NCBI GenBank assembly: GCA_958407085.1
Contig: CATYHY010000010.1
Coordinates: 1 to 20,372, forward strand
DNA: 20,372 nucleotides
Direction: 5' to 3'
Source: an uncultured Collinsella sp.
GTDB taxonomy: Bacteria > Actinomycetota > Coriobacteriia > Coriobacteriales > Coriobacteriaceae
Below, one piece after another: positions 15,707 to 20,372 of this stretch. The notes below the pieces were generated by a model that was not told where the DNA came from, ran no database searches, and saw only the letters and a program-made list of their open reading frames with translations. The position numbers and the translations under genes are program-made. How positions within the stretch are numbered: position 1 is the first letter of the stretch; each line of letters begins with the position of its first letter.

Positions 15707-17090
15707 TGCTTCCGATCCGCGCCAGCCGAATCGTACACAGCAGCCGGCGTCGCGCCCTGCCCAGCCTGCCGCGCGCCCGGCGCAGTCCTTCTCTCGTTCG
15801 GCCCAACCTGTTCAACGGACGGGTCAGCAGCCTTCTGCTCGTTCGGTTCAGCATTCGGCTTCTCACGCGGCTCAGCAGCCCACTGCTCGTACGGCCCAGC
15901 CTGCAGGCGGCACCCGCTTTAAGCAGCAGGCACCTACCCAGCGAACGCAGGCCCCCCAATCGCATTCGCATCACGCTCGTGGTTCGCATGGCGTTGCTCC
16001 GGCGACCCGCTCGAGCTACAACACGCATGCTCGTCGCGGTGCTCAAAAGAAAAGCTCCCCGGTGCCTATGATTATCGGTGGCGTTGTTGCCGTGCTTGCG
16101 CTTGTCGCGATTGTTTTCTTTGTCGTGCCAGCCGTCAAGGGCTTCTTTGGCGGTGAGGGTGCGAAAGTCGTTGCAGGCCAGCAGGTTACTATCACGATTC
16201 CCGATGGTGCCTCGGGTGACAGCATCGCTTCGATTCTCTCCGAGAATCATATCGTCGAAAATCCCAAGGATTATTATGCGGCGGTGAAAAAGCTCAACGC
16301 CGATATGTCGCTCAAGCCTGGTGATTATTCGTTCACCACACTCATGGATGCGACCAAGGTTGTTCAGCAGCTCATGGAAGGCCCCAATGCGGGCTCCAAT
16401 GCGCTGACTATCCCTGAGGGCTTGACGGTCGATCAAGTCGCCGACCGTGTGGCCCAGGCCTACGACAGCATCTCTAAGGAAGACTTCCTCAACCAGGCCA
16501 AGGCCTCCAACTACGTGGACGACTACAGCTTCCTTAAGGGCGCCGCCAACGACTCGCTCGAGGGTTTCTTGTTCCCCAAGACCTATTCGCTGGGTGATTC
16601 GCCGACGGCCGATGGCGTGATTCGCGCTATGCTCGATCAGTTTAAGACCGAGTACAAGTCGCTTGACTTTGCGAGCTGCGAAGCCAAGATCAAGGAACGC
16701 TACGGTGTGGAGATGTCCGACTACGACATCGTCAACTTGGCCTCTATCGTTGAGCGCGAGGGTCTCAACGCCGACCAACGTGCGCACGTGGCCTCGGTCT
16801 TCTACAACCGTCTTGCCGGCAAGCTCGACGGTTTGCGCTATCTCAACAGCGATGCGACCATGATGTATGTCACCGGTGGCGAGGTTACCGCCGACGACCT
16901 GCAGAGCGATAGTCCGTATAACACCTATAAGCACGAGGGCCTGCCACCCACGCCCATCTGCTCTCCGTCGCTCGAGGCGCTCAAGGCCACGCTTGAGCCG
17001 ACCGACTCCGATGATCTGTATTTCTACATTACGCAGGACGAGGAGTACTTCTCGCAAACCTACGAAGAGCATCAACAGTCTTGGAATTAG
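15699..17090 (+). CDS. mltG: Endolytic murein transglycosylase MltG
   Basis: Membrane-anchored lytic transglycosylase that cleaves nascent glycan strands and sets their length (YceG family). The protein is 463 aa. Residues 1-120 form a low-complexity Gln/Ala/Pro/Arg/Ser/His-rich tail, predicted cytoplasmic. One membrane helix lies at about 123-146, and the extracellular LysM-like and catalytic parts follow. Family motifs: SLEGFLFPKTY (286-296), ASIVEREG (348-355) with Glu352 as the catalytic glutamate, SVFYNRL (366-372), LNSDATMMY (382-390) and the YNTYKHEGLPPTPI block (407-420). ATG 15699 has GAGGAGG six bases upstream inside ruvX. The tail is much longer than in E. coli MltG; long variable tails occur in actinobacterial homologues. 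Confidence 0.95.
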   Translation: MPSASDPRQPNRTQQPASRPAQPAARPAQSFSRSAQPVQRTGQQPSARSVQHSASHAAQQPTARTAQPAGGTRFKQQAPTQRTQAPQSHSHHARGSHGVAPATRSSYNTHARRGAQKKSSPVPMIIGGVVAVLALVAIVFFVVPAVKGFFGGEGAKVVAGQQVTITIPDGASGDSIASILSENHIVENPKDYYAAVKKLNADMSLKPGDYSFTTLMDATKVVQQLMEGPNAGSNALTIPEGLTVDQVADRVAQAYDSISKEDFLNQAKASNYVDDYSFLKGAANDSLEGFLFPKTYSLGDSPTADGVIRAMLDQFKTEYKSLDFASCEAKIKERYGVEMSDYDIVNLASIVEREGLNADQRAHVASVFYNRLAGKLDGLRYLNSDATMMYVTGGEVTADDLQSDSPYNTYKHEGLPPTPICSPSLEALKATLEPTDSDDLYFYITQDEEYFSQTYEEHQQSWN

Positions 17091-17091
17091 C

Positions 17092-17589
17092 ATGAGGATT
17101 TTTAGCCCCAAACGTTACGTTGCCTCGGTCGATCGCATCGACCTTGATACCCTGTGGGCCGACGGCAAACGCGCCATTCTGCTCGATCGCGATAACACCT
17201 TGGTGCCGCGCGACACCGAGCAGGTTCCTGCCGCGGTTTCCGCCTGGCTCGATGCCGCCCGCGCCAAAGGCTTTAAGCTGTGCATGGTGTCCAACAACTG
17301 GCATCGCGACCAGGTCATGAGCTCTGCACGCGAGCTTGGACTCGAGGCCATCAGCCACGCCATGAAGCCGGCGCCGTTTGCCATCAAGGCGGGTCTTAAG
17401 CGCCTCGGCGCCACGGCCGACGAGGCGGTGCTGATCGGTGATCAGCTCTACACGGACGTGTGGAGCGGCAACTTCGCCGGCGTCGATACCATCTTGGTTA
17501 AGCCGCAGGCGACGCAGGACCTGTGGTATACGCAGATCTTCCGTATCTTTGAGCGCCGGGCCCTGCGCGACCTTCCCTGCGAGGAATAG
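17092..17589 (+). CDS. yqeG: YqeG-type HAD superfamily (subclass IIIA) phosphatase
   Basis: Small HAD hydrolase of 165 aa. Motif I is LLDRDNTLVP (residues 31-40; nucleophile Asp32, acid/base Asp34), motif II VSNN (66-69), motif III Lys92 in MKPAP, and motif IV GDQLYTD (116-122). The family (YqeG in Bacillus) is widespread but its physiological substrate is unknown; a phosphatidylglycerophosphate phosphatase role is known for related proteins of other organisms and cannot be assumed here. The start ATG is one base after the mltG stop, with GGA six bases upstream. In Bacillus yqeG stands next to aroE, and here it stands between mltG and aroK, where aroE and aroC are often found in actinobacteria. 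Confidence 0.88.
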   Translation: MRIFSPKRYVASVDRIDLDTLWADGKRAILLDRDNTLVPRDTEQVPAAVSAWLDAARAKGFKLCMVSNNWHRDQVMSSARELGLEAISHAMKPAPFAIKAGLKRLGATADEAVLIGDQLYTDVWSGNFAGVDTILVKPQATQDLWYTQIFRIFERRALRDLPCEE

Positions 17590-17597
17590 GTCTCGTC

Positions 17598-18131
17598 ATG
17601 TCTCAGCACACCAAACACGGCTGCGACCATATCTTCTTTATCGGCTTTTTGGGCGCGGGCAAGTCGACGCTTGCGCGCAACGTGGGCACCATGTTCAAGC
17701 GGCGTTTTATCGATACCGACCGTCTGGTCGTGCGCCGTTGCGGCAAGTCGGTAACCGAGATTTTTGAGACCGAGGGCGAGGATCGTTTTCGCGAGCTCGA
17801 GACCTCGGCGCTCCGTTCGCTCCAAAGCGAGCGCAGCCTGTTGGTTTCGTGCGGGGGCGGTATCGTCGAAACGCCGGTGAATATTGAACTGATGCACGAA
17901 ATGGGTACGTGCGTGTACCTCGAGGGCGACTTCGAGGATTCGATTCGCCAGATTCGTCGGTCTGACACGCGCCCCGATTTCCGTTCGCCCGAGCATGCTG
18001 CGCGCCTGTTTGAGCATCGCCGTCCGCTGTATCGTCAGGCCGCCGACCTTACCCTTGATATTCGCAACAAGTCCTTCGAGGACGTTTCCTACCTTTGTGC
18101 CGAGATGCTTTTGGAGCGTGGGCTGCTATGA
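17598..18131 (+). CDS. aroK: Shikimate kinase
   Basis: Phosphorylates shikimate to shikimate 3-phosphate with ATP. The protein is 177 aa. Walker A is GFLGAGKST (residues 16-24), the shikimate-binding DTD lies at 39-41 (Asp41), FRELE at 64-68 supplies Arg65, and CGGG (85-88) is the substrate-binding glycine motif. HRRPLY and a TRPDF segment stand at the places of the NPLY and lid arginine motifs, though the usual RPLL of the lid reads RPDF. The key residues are therefore intact, unlike in the next gene. It starts eight bases after the HAD gene, and its stop overlaps the AroB homologue by four bases (ATGA). Confidence 0.92.
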   Translation: MSQHTKHGCDHIFFIGFLGAGKSTLARNVGTMFKRRFIDTDRLVVRRCGKSVTEIFETEGEDRFRELETSALRSLQSERSLLVSCGGGIVETPVNIELMHEMGTCVYLEGDFEDSIRQIRRSDTRPDFRSPEHAARLFEHRRPLYRQAADLTLDIRNKSFEDVSYLCAEMLLERGLL

Positions 18132-19237
18132 TTCGCCGTCAACTGATCAATTTCCAAAACCGCAGCGTCGATGTCCGTGTCGGATTGGGCGCGTTCGATG
18201 AGCTGTCGCGCATGTTTGCCTCGGCCGTTGGCAAGCCTAAGCGCGCGATGGTGGTTTGGAACGACGCCACATCCGAGTGTTTTGGTGAGGTCGTTGAGCA
18301 TGCGCTCGTCGACGCCGGCTTTGTCGTGTCGCTGCTAGTCCTTGAGGTTTCGCCTGCTGGTGCCACGTTGGCCGATGCCGATGCGATCTTTGGCGCCCTG
18401 TCTGCCAACGGCATTACCTGCGACGATCTGGTTGTCGCCGTTGGCGATGCCGCAACCTGCTCGGTTGTTAGCTGGTGCGCAAACCAGTGGTGCGGCCGAA
18501 CCGAGTGCGCGCTGTTGCCGACGACCTTCGATGCCATGCTCACGGTCGCGACGACCATGAAGCCGCTCGTCGCCTCGTCGGCGTATGCGCTTCCCGCTAT
18601 CGCGTTCCGTCCCGAGCCGGGCTTGGTCGTGTGTGACCTCAACCTTGTTCGCGAGGCGGACCCCGAGGACCTCAAGCTCGGCTATGTGGTACTTGTTGGT
18701 ACCATGCTTTCGAGCAGTAAGTCCCGCTGGAATCAGTTTACTGAGACCGTCCCCGAGATTCTCGCGGGCGAGGAGGTCGCGCTCGTCAATGCCGTTCAAT
18801 GGTCTCAGACTGCCCGCAAGGACGTACTGATGGCCACGAACCCGAGCGCCCGCCATGCGCTCGATTTTGGTAAGACGGGGGAGCGTACCTTGCGCGCTTG
18901 CTTGGGTGATGCCGCTTCGCAGGTCCCTGCCTATCAGCTGTTATCCGAGGGCATGCGCTTTGAGGCGCGCCTAGCACATGATGCCTGCGACTTCGATATT
19001 GATTACGTTTTTGAGGTCGATGACTGCCTGGAGGACTTTGGTATCGAGGAACTTGCCTTCGATCTGGAGCCTGCCGCATATATCGAGGAGTTCCGTAGGC
19101 AGCAGTTCGCGCGCTCAAACCGCAGCATGCTGCCGCTGCCCGCGGCGCTCGGCGCCATTCGTCTAACGAGCGTTGAGGACGAGGTTCTTGAGCGCCATGC
19201 TCACGCTTACTTGGCTTCTCGCAAGGAACTTCTCTAA
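18128..19237 (+). CDS. aroB: AroB-family (3-dehydroquinate synthase) homologue lacking the catalytic residues
   Basis: The 369 aa protein aligns with E. coli AroB along most of its length: NRSVDVRVGLGAF with ERSYPITIASGLF, LLPTTFDAML with QVPTTLLSQV, and LVVCDLNLV with VVVDLDCL. The residues needed for catalysis are gone. GGGVVGD is replaced by VGDAATC (105-111). VDSSVGGKT becomes LTVATTMKP (138-146). AEVIKYG, with the metal-ligand Glu, reads LGYVVLVG (184-191). NLGHTFGHA reads DFGKTGERT (246-254), and the LHGEAV histidine is also absent. A metal- and NAD-dependent synthase activity is therefore not expected. The frame is intact without internal stops, which argues for a retained non-enzymatic role or very recent decay. 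Automatic pipelines would probably call it aroB. Its start overlaps aroK by four bases. Confidence 0.75.
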   Translation: MIRRQLINFQNRSVDVRVGLGAFDELSRMFASAVGKPKRAMVVWNDATSECFGEVVEHALVDAGFVVSLLVLEVSPAGATLADADAIFGALSANGITCDDLVVAVGDAATCSVVSWCANQWCGRTECALLPTTFDAMLTVATTMKPLVASSAYALPAIAFRPEPGLVVCDLNLVREADPEDLKLGYVVLVGTMLSSSKSRWNQFTETVPEILAGEEVALVNAVQWSQTARKDVLMATNPSARHALDFGKTGERTLRACLGDAASQVPAYQLLSEGMRFEARLAHDACDFDIDYVFEVDDCLEDFGIEELAFDLEPAAYIEEFRRQQFARSNRSMLPLPAALGAIRLTSVEDEVLERHAHAYLASRKELL

Positions 19238-19242
19238 CTTTA

Positions 19243-19271
19243 TTGACATCCATCGTCTTTCGTATCATGTT
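19243..19271 (+). promoter_or_regulatory. Probable promoter of the M24 peptidase gene
   Basis: A perfect -35 box TTGACA (19243-19248) lies six bases after the AroB-homologue stop. The -10 is less clear: CATGTT (19266-19271) has the ideal 17-base spacer but matches three of six positions, while TATCAT (19263-19268) matches five of six with a short 14-base spacer. Transcription would begin near 19275, at the foot of the leader hairpin. Confidence 0.5.
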
Positions 19272-19273
19272 GA

Positions 19274-19336
19274 GGGGCGGGTTTTCAATCGGTTGCGGAT
19301 CGCATGCGATTCGGTCGTTCGATTGTGACCCGTCCC
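19274..19336 (+). promoter_or_regulatory. Structured leader: 63-base interrupted inverted repeat
   Basis: GGGGCGGGT (19274-19282) pairs with ACCCGTCCC (19328-19336) through nine base pairs with one G-U. After a small internal loop, AATCG (19287-19291) pairs with CGATT (19320-19324). The centre holds the perfect palindrome ATCGCATGCGAT (19299-19310). No T-tract follows, so it is not an intrinsic terminator. It would form most of the 5' leader of the peptidase mRNA, or act as a protein-binding site. Confidence 0.55.
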
Positions 19337-19369
19337 GTCTATATTGAGGACATCAAGAAAGGAATCTGC

Positions 19370-20372
19370 ATGTCTGAGTTTGCTGCCGGTCCTGCCGGTC
19401 GTATCGAGCGTGTCCGTGCCCTGATGGCCGAGCGTGGCTACGACGCCATCGTGGTGCGCGATGAGGCCAACCTTCGTTGGCTTACGGGCGTGAAGGGCGT
19501 CTTCGACTACACCTTCGAGTTCCCGCACGCTGCGTTTATTACGGTCGACCAGTGCCTGTTCCACACCGACTCGCGCTACCTCAACAGCTTTGAGGAGAAC
19601 ACGCCCGCCGGCAGCCCCTGGGTCTACGACATGGACGAGGGTACCATCCCCGGTTGGGTCGCCGGCAAGATCGCAGCCAACAAGTGCCGCGTCTGCGCTG
19701 TCGAGGACGATATGCAGATCAACTTCTACCAGGGCATTCAGCGTGGTCTGGAGGATCGTTCCGTCGCCTGCATGTTGCCGCTGATGCATGACGACATCCG
19801 CAAGATGCGCGCCATCAAGGACGCCGAGGAGATCGAGCTCATGCGCCATGCGCAGTCGATCACAGATGCCGCCTTCCAGCACATGCTCGGCTTCATTAAG
19901 CCCGGTATGACCGAGAAGCAGGTTCGCAACGAGCTCGAGAACTTTATGTTCGCCAACGGCGCCGATAGCCTTGCCTTTGGCTCCATCGTGGCGAGCGGTC
20001 CCAACACTGCCAATCCGCATGCCGTGCCGAGCGACCGCGTGATCGAGAAGGGCGATTTCGTTCTCATGGATTACGGCGCGGGCTACTGCGATTACCGCTC
20101 CGACATGACACGCACCGTCGTGATGGGCGAGCCCACGCAGGAGCAGCTCGACCTGTACGCGCTCGTGCGCCGCACGCACGAGGAATGCGTCGCCGCCATC
20201 CATCCGGGCGTCGAGGGCAACGACATCTTCAAGCTCTCCAAGAAGATCATCGGCGATGCCGGCTATGGCGATTACTATAACCATGGCTTGGGACACGGCG
20301 TTGGTATCGACATCCACGAGCTGCCCAACTTCAACCGCAGCAAGAACACCATCGAGGTCGGCTCGGTTATCA
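19370..20372 (+). CDS. M24-family Xaa-Pro aminopeptidase/dipeptidase, 3' end outside the window
   Basis: Metallopeptidase of the pita-bread fold that removes residues preceding proline. AAAGGA lies six bases before the ATG at 19370; 334 complete codons are in the window. An N-terminal creatinase-like domain spans about residues 9-140 and the M24 domain follows from about 152. Metal ligands seen are Asp234 (MDYGAGY), Asp245 (SDMTRT) and His309 (GLGHGVGIDIHELP); the two glutamate ligands would fall just beyond the edge. About 30-35 residues are probably missing. PepP and PepQ types cannot be separated confidently, so no symbol is given. In actinobacteria this gene typically follows aroB/aroQ and precedes efp and nusB, which predicts the next genes. 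Confidence 0.93.
   Translation, partial: MSEFAAGPAGRIERVRALMAERGYDAIVVRDEANLRWLTGVKGVFDYTFEFPHAAFITVDQCLFHTDSRYLNSFEENTPAGSPWVYDMDEGTIPGWVAGKIAANKCRVCAVEDDMQINFYQGIQRGLEDRSVACMLPLMHDDIRKMRAIKDAEEIELMRHAQSITDAAFQHMLGFIKPGMTEKQVRNELENFMFANGADSLAFGSIVASGPNTANPHAVPSDRVIEKGDFVLMDYGAGYCDYRSDMTRTVVMGEPTQEQLDLYALVRRTHEECVAAIHPGVEGNDIFKLSKKIIGDAGYGDYYNHGLGHGVGIDIHELPNFNRSKNTIEVGSVI

Noticed and set aside
15606..17111. Open frame of 501 codons on the - strand opposite mltG
   Set aside because: It overlaps mltG, whose motifs are clear, has a low-complexity translation with no recognisable domain, and is explained by third-position GC bias on the opposite strand.
19265..20317. Open frame of 350 codons on the - strand opposite the M24 peptidase
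   Set aside because: The + strand frame has metal-ligand motifs and a ribosome-binding site; the - strand frame has neither.

Overview
The window is a GC-rich stretch in which all 18 genes I can support lie on the + strand. Codon use (strong preference for C/G in third positions, most marked in ileS and alaS) and gene order point to an actinobacterium of the class Coriobacteriia, most likely Collinsella or a close relative. That assignment is inference: there is no rRNA or other taxonomic marker here. The order alaS-ruvX-mltG-(aro genes)-Xaa-Pro peptidase is the typical actinobacterial arrangement. I see no tRNA, rRNA, CRISPR array, insertion sequence or prophage gene.

Layout. (1) 1-2633: ileS, cut at the 5' edge of the window. 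(2) 2634-3006: a gene-free stretch packed with inverted repeats, including a 98-base element with 27/28-base inverted ends and a strong intrinsic terminator. (3) 3007-4619: lspA and an RluD-type pseudouridine synthase, sharing one base. (4) 4702-5997: a membrane GT2 glycosyltransferase followed by a long terminator hairpin. (5) 6079-7780: a short A24 prepilin-peptidase-like protein and a dGTPase-type HD hydrolase. (6) 7835-9190: rarA, with a LexA-type inverted repeat (CGAAC-N4-GTTCG) just upstream. (7) 9291-12450: a tightly packed four-gene unit, DUF948-type membrane protein, RsbW-like anti-sigma homologue, SigB/SigF-type sigma factor and AI-2E-type permease, closed by a terminator. (8) 12603-19237: alaS, ruvX, mltG, a YqeG-type HAD phosphatase, aroK and an AroB homologue, with gaps of 17 bases or less or with overlaps. 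(9) 19370-end: an M24 aminopeptidase cut at the 3' edge, with its own promoter-like sequence and a structured leader.

How the genes work together. Most are housekeeping: two aminoacyl-tRNA synthetases, rRNA modification and processing (RluD, RuvX), lipoprotein maturation (LspA), peptidoglycan chain termination (MltG), nucleotide pool control (Dgt) and fork maintenance (RarA). Two places stand out. The sigma-factor operon encodes an RsbW homologue that aligns along most of its length but lacks the N-box asparagine and the glycine-rich ATP-binding boxes, so it should not be a kinase. It is packed with two membrane proteins and no RsbV or phosphatase, which suggests a non-canonical way of controlling the sigma factor. 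Second, the AroB homologue after aroK keeps overall similarity to 3-dehydroquinate synthase but has lost all three metal ligands and the GGG nucleotide-binding motif, and aroE and aroC are missing from the cluster. This looks like a decayed or repurposed shikimate locus.
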